40,684 bases of DNA from an uncultured Bacteroidota bacterium (GTDB lineage: Bacteria > Bacteroidota > Bacteroidia > Chitinophagales > Chitinophagaceae): assembly GCA_937928385.1 (NCBI GenBank), contig CALEZD010000071.1:1-40684 (forward strand). Direction: 5' to 3'. The number at the start of each line of letters is the position of its first letter. The first letter of the stretch is position 1. This document shows positions 32,628-40,623 of the stretch, piece after piece. Both the position numbers and the translations under genes were made by a program. The notes under the pieces are model-generated. The model did no database searches, had not been told where the DNA came from, and saw nothing but the letters and a program-made list of their open reading frames with translations.

Positions 32628-34757
32628 ATGAGAGCTGCCCCTATGTTATGCCTGGCACTGCTGTTGGTGCTGAATACCCCTGCCTTGGGTTCACCTGCTT
32701 TGGTGGATTCGCTGAAGCGGGAACTTTCCTATACAGGTTCCGATTCCCAAAAAGTATTTCTATTATTACATCTTAGCACCGCAACACCCTGCAATGATAA
32801 GAAGGCTAAATTAGACTACCTGATGCAGGCGCTGAAAATTGCCGAGGAGCAAAGTTATCCGGGTGCTATTATGCATGTAGAGTACCGGATAGGTGAATAC
32901 TACGAGAACTGCCTGTATAATTATGACGCAGCCATTGAATGGCATGTGAAAGCCCTGCGATATGCTGATGATATAACCAACACCGCCAACAAGTTTAATA
33001 TATTGAGGAATATAGCTGAATGTTATACATCAAAGGCGGACTTCAGTAATGCACTGGAGTATTACAGGCGAATATTGAATTTGAATATCGGACGAGATAC
33101 AGTAATACAAATATTGGCCGGCAGCGGAGTGTTGTACCAGAATATGGGGGACTTTCCTACAGCGCTGAAACATTATCAACAGGCATACAATTTGCTGCAC
33201 GAAGATATTGTATCGGATACTGAGACGGGTATAGATGATACGCTGACCTTGATGGGGCTGAAACACCAGATAGCTGCCATATACGCTGCAATACCTGATT
33301 TTGAGCGTGCGATACAAAGTTACCGGGAGGTACACGAGTTGAATAAAAACATAAATTACCCTTGGTTTATAGCATTGACAGATATAGGTATAGGAGATTG
33401 CTACCTGAACATGGATGATTATAATAAGGCAATCGGCAACTACCTGAAAGCAGTAGATGAAATAAGAAAATTTGGTGGCAATGAAAACCTGAATGCCGAA
33501 TACATGGCACAGGTATTGAACAAATTGGGCGAAGCCTATTATGCCCTTGGGAAAACTGATGCTGCATTCAGCTATTCCTCAGAAGCAATGGCGATGGCAA
33601 AGGATGAAACCCGTAATGCCTCACTAAGAGCACAACTGCCCGCAATATATACCACACTGGGGAAAATTCATACAGGGAAAGGGCAATACAAAACAGCTCA
33701 ACAATACCTGGACAAGGCTTTGGCTATCAGTATAGAAACCGGTGCCACAGATATGCGCAGTAATGTATGGCTGGCGTTGAGCAATGTATATGAAAAGATG
33801 GGGCGAAACGCTGATGCGCTGAAAGCTTATCAAACGCATATCAGCCTGCGCGACAGTATATACAGCCGTAAAAAATTGCAGGAACTGACCCGTATAGACA
33901 TGCTGGGAGATTTTGAACGCAGGCAACTTACCGACAGCCTGAAGCAAGCCGAAGAGAAAGTAATATCCAACTATAATTTGCAAAGACAAAAAATACTGAC
34001 CTATAGCGGCTTTGGAGGACTTGTCTTGTTGCTGTTATTGTCTTTCTTCATCTTTCGCAGTTATAGGCAGGAGAAAAAAACAAATGTCATTATTACAGAA
34101 GCCAACAACGCTATAACAGAAGAAAAAAGTGTATCAGAACGGCTACTGCATAATATACTGCCTGAGGAAGTGGCCAGGGAGCTGAAAGAAAAGGGAACTA
34201 CCACCGCTAAATATTATGAATCGGTAACAGTGATGTTTACAGATTTCGTCAACTTCACAGAGGCGGGCGAGCGAATGGGTTCGCAGGAACTGGTAGATGA
34301 ACTGCATACCTGTTTTAAGACATTTGACAGCATCATGGAGAAGTATAAAATAGAAAAGATAAAGACTATAGGTGATGCCTACCTTGCCGTAAGCGGCCTG
34401 CCTGTACCTAATGCCAATCATGCTGAAAACATGATAAGGGCGGCTATAGAAATCAGGGATTTTATGCTGGAGCACAGGGAAAAATTAGGAGACAAAACTT
34501 TTGAAATTCGGATAGGCATACACAGCGGTGACGTGGTAGCAGGTATAGTGGGTGTAAAGAAATTTGCCTATGATATATGGGGAGATACTGTGAACACAGC
34601 TGCACGCATGGAACAAACAGGCGTAGCCGGCAAAATAAACATATCACAATCTACCTACGACCTGGTGAAAGATAAATTCAACTTTAGCTATAGGGGAGAG
34701 ATAGCGGCAAAGAACAAGGGTAATTTAAGAATGTACCTTGCAGAGCCGGTAGCATAA
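32628..34757 (+). CDS. TPR-repeat membrane protein with class III adenylate cyclase domain (copy 2)
   Basis: 709 residues with the same plan as the gene at 3412: signal peptide (to about residue 22), TPR array (about 40-420), membrane helix (about 459-477), short linker and cyclase domain (about 525-705). Catalytic residues are all present: Asp539 (MFTDFVNFT), Asp583 (TIGDAY), ATP-selecting Lys579 and Asp649 (YDIWGDTVN), Asn656 and Arg660 (NTAARM). The cyclase halves of the two copies are clearly more alike than their TPR halves, so they may share an output but sense different things. It predicts cAMP formation. It is divergent from the CAGKGIC protein and followed 64 bp later by a CxxC lipoprotein gene. 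Confidence 0.9.
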   Translation: MRAAPMLCLALLLVLNTPALGSPALVDSLKRELSYTGSDSQKVFLLLHLSTATPCNDKKAKLDYLMQALKIAEEQSYPGAIMHVEYRIGEYYENCLYNYDAAIEWHVKALRYADDITNTANKFNILRNIAECYTSKADFSNALEYYRRILNLNIGRDTVIQILAGSGVLYQNMGDFPTALKHYQQAYNLLHEDIVSDTETGIDDTLTLMGLKHQIAAIYAAIPDFERAIQSYREVHELNKNINYPWFIALTDIGIGDCYLNMDDYNKAIGNYLKAVDEIRKFGGNENLNAEYMAQVLNKLGEAYYALGKTDAAFSYSSEAMAMAKDETRNASLRAQLPAIYTTLGKIHTGKGQYKTAQQYLDKALAISIETGATDMRSNVWLALSNVYEKMGRNADALKAYQTHISLRDSIYSRKKLQELTRIDMLGDFERRQLTDSLKQAEEKVISNYNLQRQKILTYSGFGGLVLLLLLSFFIFRSYRQEKKTNVIITEANNAITEEKSVSERLLHNILPEEVARELKEKGTTTAKYYESVTVMFTDFVNFTEAGERMGSQELVDELHTCFKTFDSIMEKYKIEKIKTIGDAYLAVSGLPVPNANHAENMIRAAIEIRDFMLEHREKLGDKTFEIRIGIHSGDVVAGIVGVKKFAYDIWGDTVNTAARMEQTGVAGKINISQSTYDLVKDKFNFSYRGEIAAKNKGNLRMYLAEPVA

Positions 34758-34821
34758 TATTAAGCCGGTATCAACGGATGTGATACATTATTGCTATATT
34801 TAATTGTAAAACCTTAACGAT

Positions 34822-35547
34822 ATGAAAAAGTTGATACCGGCGATCTTGGCCGTGGGTGCCTTTATTTCCTGCAATAAACAAGACGGCCCGCTGGTACAGG
34901 AAATCCCGAAATTATATGTTTGCCCTACATGTGTGCAAATGCCTGAGGCTAAACAGGAACACGACCTCAATAGTTCAGGTGTATATAAAGGTATAATGGC
35001 AGGACTGGGTGTAAGCGGTACTGTGCTCATTTACCTGCACAATACCGGCACTGAGAAAAAAGCTACGATAAAACTGAATGGTAAAACTGTGGAACTAACC
35101 ACCAACTCGCTGGGTGGTTGGCAGCCCGGAGAAAAGATAGACACTGCTTTATTTACAGGTACATGGAATAGCCAACCTGTTGAAATGCGTTTTTCAGTTG
35201 ACACAAATGGGTTTAACTCGGAAGTGCAGTTTGACATACCTGGTAAAATGCTCATCCCGTTCATATATAAGGAGACTTCTGATGTGGCCATTGAGAGTTT
35301 TGAGGGAGATTATACAGGCGATGCCGAAGGGGTATTCAACATTGCCGTAAACGGCAATGATGTGGGCATCATCTTTTCAGGAATGGACATCCCTATGGTG
35401 TCCAGGCTGGAGAACGGGAAGATTAACTTCACCAGCGAGAGCGGCATGGAGATAAAAGGTAACTTTTACGACGACGAAGCCGGCGGCACCTGGCATAATA
35501 AGGGTACAGGAAAATCAGGCGGGTGGAAAGCACTGCGGACGTTGTAA
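34822..35547 (+). CDS. Hypothetical lipoprotein with CPTC motif
   Basis: 241 residues. The lipoprotein signal is MKKLIPAILAVGAFISC. Shortly after it comes KLYVCPTCVQMPEAKQEHDL (CxxC at about residues 33-36), then NSSGVYKGIMAGLGVSGTV. The rest is two beta-rich stretches, the second containing FEGDYTGDAEGVFNIAVNG and ending TWHNKGTGKSGGWKALRTL. I recall similar unnamed lipoproteins in Chitinophagaceae but can give no function. The CxxC could bind a metal or be redox-active. It follows the second cyclase on the same strand and may be co-expressed with it, although 64 bp with a TATATTTA box could also hold a separate promoter. Confidence 0.65.
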   Translation: MKKLIPAILAVGAFISCNKQDGPLVQEIPKLYVCPTCVQMPEAKQEHDLNSSGVYKGIMAGLGVSGTVLIYLHNTGTEKKATIKLNGKTVELTTNSLGGWQPGEKIDTALFTGTWNSQPVEMRFSVDTNGFNSEVQFDIPGKMLIPFIYKETSDVAIESFEGDYTGDAEGVFNIAVNGNDVGIIFSGMDIPMVSRLENGKINFTSESGMEIKGNFYDDEAGGTWHNKGTGKSGGWKALRTL

Positions 35548-35574
35548 TTGTTACTCTGCCGAAACATATATTTC

Positions 35575-35661
35575 TAGTTTAGCTCTTATTTACTGCAATA
35601 ATTTAGCCCCGGACGAAACCGGGGCCTGATAAATCGATTGTACCCATAAAGGGCTAAACTA
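35575..35661. other. Nested inverted repeats between two genes
   Basis: The outer arms TAGTTTAGCTC (35575-35585) and GGGCTAAACTA (35651-35661) pair with one mismatch. Inside them a GC-rich hairpin (GCCCCGG 35606-35612, CCGGGGC 35619-35625) forms. The inner hairpin may terminate transcription of the lipoprotein gene, but it lacks a T run. Confidence 0.45.
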
Positions 35662-35724
35662 TGCACCAAATCATAAAATATTGTCATAACTATGTCGGGG
35701 TTTCAAATCCTGCCCCGAATACAG

Positions 35725-35732
35725 TATTTTTG
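35725..35732 (+). promoter_or_regulatory. Bacteroidota -7 box (TATTTTTG) for the oxidoreductase gene
   Basis: TATTTTTG fits TAnnTTTG and ends 16 bases before the chosen start at 35749; TTTC at 35701-35704 sits 20 bases upstream as a possible weak -33 element. It argues against the earlier start at 35692. Confidence 0.45.
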
Positions 35733-35748
35733 CATGATATTTTTACTT

Positions 35749-36819
35749 ATGAGTGACGTTGTAATGAATGCTGTGACGGAAGGACTGGAACCAAAAAAGG
35801 AAAATGCCCCGCTGACCGCAAAAGATTTTGCTACCGACCAGGAAGTACGCTGGTGCCCCGGCTGCGGCGACTATTCAATATTAAAGCAGGTACAAACCAT
35901 ACTGCCCCAAACGGGCATACCCCGCGAGGATATCGTGATTATATCGGGTATAGGCTGTAGCTCGCGCTTCCCGTATTATATGAACACCTTTGGGATGCAC
36001 TCGATACACGGGCGTGCTACGGCTATCGCTTCAGGCTTGAAAGCTACCCGCCCGGAACTGAGCGTGTGGATAGTAACGGGCGATGGCGACAGCCTGAGTA
36101 TTGGCGGTAACCATACCATCCACCTGCTGCGCAGGAACTTTAATGTGAACATACTACTCTTCAACAACCAGATATATGGCCTGACCAAGGGGCAATATTC
36201 GCCCACGTCTGAAGAACGCAAAGTAACCAAGTCGACGCCCTTCGGCAGTATCGACCATCCATTCAATCCATTGGCGCTGGCTTTGGGTGCCGATGCATCT
36301 TTTGTAGCCCGCTCCCTGGACCGCGACCCCAAGCACCTGCAACAAATGCTGCTGCGCTCGCACGGGCACCACGGTACTTCGTTGCTGGAGATATACCAGA
36401 ACTGCAATATCTTCAATGATGGTGCTTTTGAAATATTTACGGATAAAAAAACCAGGACCGATGAAGTGCTGGCGCTGGAACAAGACCAGCCGCTGATATA
36501 CGGTGCGCAGAGCGATAAAGGCATAGTGCTGGACGGCTACAAGCCCAAAGTGGTGAGCCTGGCAGACGGCGGCTACAGTGCTGACGACCTGTGGGTACAC
36601 AATGAGCAGGACTTCTACAAAGCGCAGATACTCACCCGCTTCTTTGACAACCCGGCAAATGAAGGGCACCTGCCCCGGCCGATAGGTGTGTTCTATGCAC
36701 AGGAACGCCCCACGTACGAAGATGCGATGAGGTTGCAGATGGAAGATGCCCTGGCGCAAAAAGGCAAAGGCGACCTGGACAAACTGATACGTGGCCGGGA
36801 AACCTGGGTGATTGAATAA
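35749..36819 (+). CDS. korB: 2-oxoacid:ferredoxin oxidoreductase, beta subunit (KorB-like)
   Basis: This is the thiamine-diphosphate subunit of an enzyme that oxidises 2-oxoglutarate (or another 2-oxoacid) to an acyl-CoA, passing electrons to ferredoxin. From the ATG at 35749 it is about 356 residues. Key blocks are VRWCPGCGDYSILK (Cys pair near the ThDP site), GIGCSSRFPYYMNTFGMHS (substrate and ThDP contact), and WIVTGDGDSLSIGGNH with LLFNNQIYGLTKGQYSPTS (the ThDP motif GDG...N). The longer frame to 35692 overlaps the promoter box. The alpha/gamma subunit (KorA) is usually next to KorB; here the neighbour upstream is a lipoprotein, so KorA must be elsewhere or beyond the window. Confidence 0.9.
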   Translation: MSDVVMNAVTEGLEPKKENAPLTAKDFATDQEVRWCPGCGDYSILKQVQTILPQTGIPREDIVIISGIGCSSRFPYYMNTFGMHSIHGRATAIASGLKATRPELSVWIVTGDGDSLSIGGNHTIHLLRRNFNVNILLFNNQIYGLTKGQYSPTSEERKVTKSTPFGSIDHPFNPLALALGADASFVARSLDRDPKHLQQMLLRSHGHHGTSLLEIYQNCNIFNDGAFEIFTDKKTRTDEVLALEQDQPLIYGAQSDKGIVLDGYKPKVVSLADGGYSADDLWVHNEQDFYKAQILTRFFDNPANEGHLPRPIGVFYAQERPTYEDAMRLQMEDALAQKGKGDLDKLIRGRETWVIE

Positions 36820-36877
36820 GATAGAGGCCGGCAGTTTTTTGAAGTAAACAGTAGCAGACCATTATCTTTATGGCCTC

Positions 36878-38383
36878 ATGTCAATAAAACGTTTAGCAAG
36901 TCATACAATGTGGTACGGGCTCAGCAGCATTGTGGCCCGTTTCCTCAGCTATTTGCTGACGCCCTACCTGACAGACCCCGATCACCTGAGCGTGCTGGAG
37001 TATGGTAAGATGAGCATGATATTCTCAGCCATACCATTTATGAGTGCGCTTTTTACGTATGGGTTTGAGATTACATTTTTCAGGTATAGTAATAAGGACG
37101 AGGATGAGAAAGTGGTGTTTAATACCACCTCATTATCCATCATTTTTACGACCCTTATTTTCACGAGTGTATTGCTGATGTTCAGCGAACCCATTGCCGT
37201 ATTCTTACAGGTGCCTGATAATCCTGAATTTATTACCTGGACATCGCTGATAATAGCTATTGACACACTGGCTGTAATACCTTTCGCCAAGCTGCGGCAG
37301 ATAAACAGGCCGAAGAAATACGCACTCATCAGGATAGCCGCCATATTGATGACCATCGCCGCAACCGTATTCTTTTACACCTACCTGCCGCGCATTGCCG
37401 CACAACAGCCTGGTTCATACCTTGCATCCTGGTACGACCCGCAGATGGGCGTAGGTTATTATATTATCGCCACGCTGATTGCATCTATCCTGACATTGGT
37501 GCTGCTGGCACCTGAGGTATTGTCCATCCGTTTCCAGGGCAGTTTCAGGTTGTGGAAAGAGATGTTATTCTATTCCCTCCCGCTGATGATAGCAGGCTTT
37601 GCAGGTGTGATCAATGAAACTTTTGACCGCATATTGTTGGGTAAGCTGACACCTAAAGATGCCGCAGTGTCAGGCGTGGTGCTGGCGGGTATATACGGTG
37701 CTTGCTACAAACTGTCCCTGCTCATCAACATATTTATACAGGCGTTCAGGATGGGGGCGGAGCCCTTCTTCTTTTCAGAGTCGAAAAACAAGAACGCCCC
37801 TGAAACCTACGCCCGCGTGATGAAATACATTGTTATCGTCATGACTACCATGTTCCTTTTTGTCACACTGTATATTGACTACTGGAAGCATTTTATACAA
37901 AACGAAGAAATGTGGGTGGGCCTGAACGTAGTGCCCATACTGCTGATAGCCAATATGAGCCTGGGTGTGTACTATACGCTTTCCTTCTGGTACAAACTGT
38001 CGCAGAAGACATATGCAGCGCTGGTCATTACCTTTATAGGTGCAGCTATTACCCTGTCGGTCAACTTCCTGTTTATACCCAAGTACGGCTATATGGCATC
38101 GGCATGGGCTACACTGGCCTGTTACGGCGGCATGATGGTTATCTCTTACTTCTGGGGCAGGAAGGTATATCCTGTGCCTTACGAGGTGGGCAAGCTGGGC
38201 AGGTTCTTCTTTGTGATGCTGGCATTATACTTCATCAACCATTTTGCCGGTATGTATATAGATAACATCTGGCTGCGTACGGCTTTGGCTACAGTACTCA
38301 TGTTTGCCTACCTGGCGTATATATTCCGTACAGAAAAAGAGGATATGAAAAACCTGCCGTTTATCGGCAAGCTGATACGTTAG
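36878..38383 (+). CDS. Oligosaccharide flippase family membrane protein (Wzx/MATE-like)
   Basis: 501 residues with about 12-14 membrane helices spread over the whole length. It starts SIKRLASHTMWYGLSSIVAR, the usual amphipathic opening of polysaccharide biosynthesis (PST) exporters. MILFYSLPLMIAGFAGVI-like and NIFIQAFRMGAEPFFFSESK stretches (here LFYSLPLMIAGFAG and FIQAFRMGAEPFF) match the family. These proteins flip lipid-linked sugars across the inner membrane. No glycosyltransferases adjoin it, so its substrate is unknown; homologues of this stand-alone kind are common in Bacteroidota. TATCTTTA at 36863-36870 is a probable -7 box. The stop overlaps the stop of the convergent AraC gene by 4 bases. 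Confidence 0.88.
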   Translation: MSIKRLASHTMWYGLSSIVARFLSYLLTPYLTDPDHLSVLEYGKMSMIFSAIPFMSALFTYGFEITFFRYSNKDEDEKVVFNTTSLSIIFTTLIFTSVLLMFSEPIAVFLQVPDNPEFITWTSLIIAIDTLAVIPFAKLRQINRPKKYALIRIAAILMTIAATVFFYTYLPRIAAQQPGSYLASWYDPQMGVGYYIIATLIASILTLVLLAPEVLSIRFQGSFRLWKEMLFYSLPLMIAGFAGVINETFDRILLGKLTPKDAAVSGVVLAGIYGACYKLSLLINIFIQAFRMGAEPFFFSESKNKNAPETYARVMKYIVIVMTTMFLFVTLYIDYWKHFIQNEEMWVGLNVVPILLIANMSLGVYYTLSFWYKLSQKTYAALVITFIGAAITLSVNFLFIPKYGYMASAWATLACYGGMMVISYFWGRKVYPVPYEVGKLGRFFFVMLALYFINHFAGMYIDNIWLRTALATVLMFAYLAYIFRTEKEDMKNLPFIGKLIR

Positions 38384-39240
38384 GCAAGCAGCTCGCAGGG
38401 CTTAAGGCCTGTAGCTTTTTTAAACGCCGTGCTGAAATGGGATATACTGCTGTAGCCTAAAGAATTCGCCACATCCGATACTGATACACCATCCTGCTTC
38501 AACAGCTCTTTGGCTTTGGCTATGCGCAGTTCCTGTGTGTATTCGTGTATGGTTTTACCGGTCAGCGCTTTGAAGCCTTTTTTCAGGTAGCACTCGTTCA
38601 TGGCTACTTTGCGGGAAAGTTCTTTAATGGTCAGCGGGCTGTCTAAATGTTCTTTAATCACTATCTGTGCCGTAATCACCTTTTCCCTTTCGGTATCGTG
38701 CGCCAGGAAGCTACATGCAGGAACAGGACATACTGTAAAGGGCACCGTGATGCACTCCATAGCCCTGCGCAGCAGGTGGGTGGCGGTTTCGGTGCGTTGC
38801 AGTATTTTAGTGAACTCCGTAGGCTCTACCGCTCCTTTCAATTGCTCCAGCAGGTTTTCGCTCTGTGTGCAGATGCTGAACTGCTGCTCCGTCACCTTGT
38901 CGAAGCGAAAAGGCATATCAGCCGTAACTGCGCCTATGGGGTATTGGTCGAAGAACTCGGGTTGAAATTCCAGCCAGCAGATGCGGCCTGTTTCCTGCTG
39001 GTCGTCTATCTGCAGGTACAGCAGTTGTACGCAAAACCTTTCGTCTGCTATGGGGAAGAGGTTGAGCCGGGCATGCTCTTCGGGCCAGGTATTTTCAGGG
39101 TAGCTTACTTCTATATACTCGGCGTGTATGAAGTTGTTGACCTGTAGCGGCGTACGCCCCAGCACGTGGACCTGCTGGCCCAGTATACGCTCTATGGGCG
39201 CTACCTGCTTGGGTATATTTTGTACAGCTACTCTTGCCAC
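38380..39240 (-). CDS. AraC family transcriptional regulator
   Basis: 286 residues. The last ~95 residues are the double helix-turn-helix AraC domain: SPLTIKELSRKVAMNECYLK (first HTH) and GVSVSDVANSLGYSSISHFS followed by TAFKKATGLKP (second HTH and family signature). The N-terminal ~180 residues form a ligand- or partner-binding region I cannot name. It contains a Cys-rich stretch, TVCPVPACSFL (about residues 164-174), just before the linker. The start is GTG at 39240; TATATTTGCAGCC lies immediately before it, so the mRNA is probably leaderless. The regulated genes are not evident; it converges with the flippase gene. Confidence 0.9.
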   Translation of the reverse strand: MARVAVQNIPKQVAPIERILGQQVHVLGRTPLQVNNFIHAEYIEVSYPENTWPEEHARLNLFPIADERFCVQLLYLQIDDQQETGRICWLEFQPEFFDQYPIGAVTADMPFRFDKVTEQQFSICTQSENLLEQLKGAVEPTEFTKILQRTETATHLLRRAMECITVPFTVCPVPACSFLAHDTEREKVITAQIVIKEHLDSPLTIKELSRKVAMNECYLKKGFKALTGKTIHEYTQELRIAKAKELLKQDGVSVSDVANSLGYSSISHFSTAFKKATGLKPCELLA

Positions 39241-39245
39241 GGCTG

Positions 39246-39253
39246 CAAATATA
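39246..39253 (-). promoter_or_regulatory. Bacteroidota -7 box (TATATTTG) of the AraC gene
   Basis: Read on the minus strand, TATATTTG ends 5 bases before the GTG start at 39240, the same spacing as for murI. Confidence 0.55.
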
Positions 39254-39322
39254 GGTTATTCTCATTAGCCCTATGTTACGCATGCCTGTGGCGGGGTATA
39301 GGCACAATCTATATCTTTGGGT

Positions 39323-39547
39323 GTGGTTGATTTTCTGTTTGAGGTTGTTTTAGGCAGTATTTTTCAATTTCTGCAATGGTTATACTTCAGATTGAGGTAT
39401 CCGAACAAACATTTACGCGCTAAAAAACTGGCTGAATACGATGACAGCTTACCGTTGGTTAACAGGGTGTTTGGTTGGTTTTTGATATGTAGCCTGCTAT
39501 TGATACTCTTACTCCTGTTTTATAAGTTAACAGGGATTTTTGAATAG
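39323..39547 (+). CDS. Small membrane protein, unknown function
   Basis: About 74 residues with two hydrophobic segments (FLFEVVLGSIFQFLQWLYF and GWFLICSLLLILLLLFY) separated by a basic and polar loop (RYPNKHLRAKKLAEYDD). No ATG lies near the start: GTG at 39323 or TTG at 39317 are the options, and I prefer GTG. No family recognised. It has good coding character and lies 32 bases before the next gene's start on the same strand. Confidence 0.55.
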   Translation: MVDFLFEVVLGSIFQFLQWLYFRLRYPNKHLRAKKLAEYDDSLPLVNRVFGWFLICSLLLILLLLFYKLTGIFE

Positions 39548-39564
39548 TGCTTATTCTTCCATCC

Positions 39565-39572
39565 TATCTTTG
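39565..39572 (+). promoter_or_regulatory. Bacteroidota -7 box (TATCTTTG) of the LEA14-like gene
   Basis: TATCTTTG ends 7 bases before the ATG at 39580. A TTTTTG run 22 bases upstream (39537-39542) could serve as the -33 element. Confidence 0.55.
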
Positions 39573-39579
39573 CCACCGT

Positions 39580-40020
39580 ATGAGGTACTATATAGCAGCC
39601 ATATTGATATTGTTTTTAGCAGCATGCGCTAACCCCCGCCAGCTGGAATACCAGGATGTGAAGAACTTTCGCCTGCTGGAGCTGAGTATGCAGCCCACCG
39701 TGGGTATGGATGTGCAGTTTTACAATCCCAATAATTTTGGCATGACCATGAAGGACGCCAATATAGACCTGTACCTGAACGGCAAGCTGGTGGGCAAAGC
39801 CACCCTGGCCGAAAGCTACCAGGTGCCGGGGCTGGATACGTTTTTACTCCCCGTCAACCTGAAGGCCGACCTGCAACAGGTATTGCCCAATGCCCTGGCC
39901 ATACTCGCCAACAACAAGATAGATGTGGAACTGAAAGGCTATGTAAAAGCGGGCAGGGGTGTGTTCATCAATATACCCATTAACTATAAAGGGACACAGG
40001 AGTTGAATGTGATAAATTGA
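39580..40020 (+). CDS. LEA14-like (LEA type 2/WHy domain) lipoprotein
   Basis: 146 residues from the ATG at 39580 (MRYYIAAILILFLAACANPR), a clear lipoprotein signal with Cys16 as the likely lipidated residue. The mature part is a single LEA type 2 (WHy-like) beta-sandwich. It has LLELSMQPTVGMDVQFYNPN, then NNFGMTMKDANIDLYLNGK and LVGKATLAESYQVPG, with the NPNxFxMxxxxxxxxLYLNG pattern typical of the family, and ends with FINIPINYKGTQEL. Such lipoproteins are common in Bacteroidota; a desiccation or stress role is known only for plant relatives. I reject the longer start (39547) because it lies before the promoter box. Confidence 0.85.
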   Translation: MRYYIAAILILFLAACANPRQLEYQDVKNFRLLELSMQPTVGMDVQFYNPNNFGMTMKDANIDLYLNGKLVGKATLAESYQVPGLDTFLLPVNLKADLQQVLPNALAILANNKIDVELKGYVKAGRGVFINIPINYKGTQELNVIN

Positions 40021-40040
40021 CCCCAAACCCCTAAAGGGGC

Positions 40041-40328
40041 TTATTGATAAAACTTTTGTCTAGTATCGTAAATATTCAGGATATAGACATTTTCCCCTCT
40101 AACTGTATAGATTAACCGGTTATGTTTTGTGATATAAAGACCGCGGGCACCTTTGTATTTATGGGATGGTGAGCCGATAAAGGGGTGGTGTTTTAATGAG
40201 TTAATCCTGTCATTTACATTATTAAAAAAATCCCGGGCAACTTTATCGCCCCATTCACTTTCAAGGTATTCTACTATTTTATTCAGCTTAGCTGCAAAGC
40301 ATTTTTGTACTACTATTTTGTACGCCAT
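40041..40328 (-). CDS. RelE/ParE family toxin
   Basis: 95 residues, normal for the RelE/ParE superfamily. The order is a long N-terminal helix pair (CFAAKLNKIVEYLESEWGDK), ARDFFNNVNDRINSLKHHPF, the loop IGSPSHKYKGARGLYITKHN, then RLIYTVRGENVYILNIYDTR. The RLIYxV...V.IL.IYDTRQ end is typical of the superfamily. It may act on ribosome-bound mRNA (RelE-like) or gyrase (ParE-like); I cannot tell which from sequence. It overlaps the upstream antitoxin gene by 16 bases, so the two are a single operon. Confidence 0.88.
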   Translation of the reverse strand: MAYKIVVQKCFAAKLNKIVEYLESEWGDKVARDFFNNVNDRINSLKHHPFIGSPSHKYKGARGLYITKHNRLIYTVRGENVYILNIYDTRQKFYQ

Positions 40329-40552
40329 CTGGCAGTAGCTTTTTTATATTCTTCTTCAGTTAAGACGTCTTTGTCGGGTTCTTTTAAAAGGCCTTCCAGT
40401 TCTTTAAGGTCTGCAGGTGAAAGCCCATCCGTAATGTCTTTGGATTGATTAGTAAAATAAGAAAGTGACTCTTCCAGCATTTCCAATGCATGTTCGTCTT
40501 TAATTTCAGTAATCTGCTTGATAAGCAGTTCTTTCCTTTCCTTGAGCTTCAT
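40313..40552 (-). CDS. Antitoxin of the RelE/ParE pair
   Basis: 79 residues, acidic and helical. It opens MKLKERKELLIKQITEIKDE, then HALEMLEESLSYFTN, then an extended tail, LSPADLKELEGLL...LTEEEYKKATARW. The tail is the kind that wraps a RelE/ParE toxin, and the N-terminal helices would dimerise and may bind the operator. No named DNA-binding family is clear. It precedes and overlaps the toxin gene. The promoter region (40553-40620) is AT-rich and lies next to the tRNA gene. Confidence 0.8.
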   Translation of the reverse strand: MKLKERKELLIKQITEIKDEHALEMLEESLSYFTNQSKDITDGLSPADLKELEGLLKEPDKDVLTEEEYKKATARWRTK

Positions 40553-40623
40553 AGTTTAAAAATACAAATAATAGTAAAGCGATATTGTTAAAACACGGGA
40601 CAAATACTAATTTTAGGATATTA

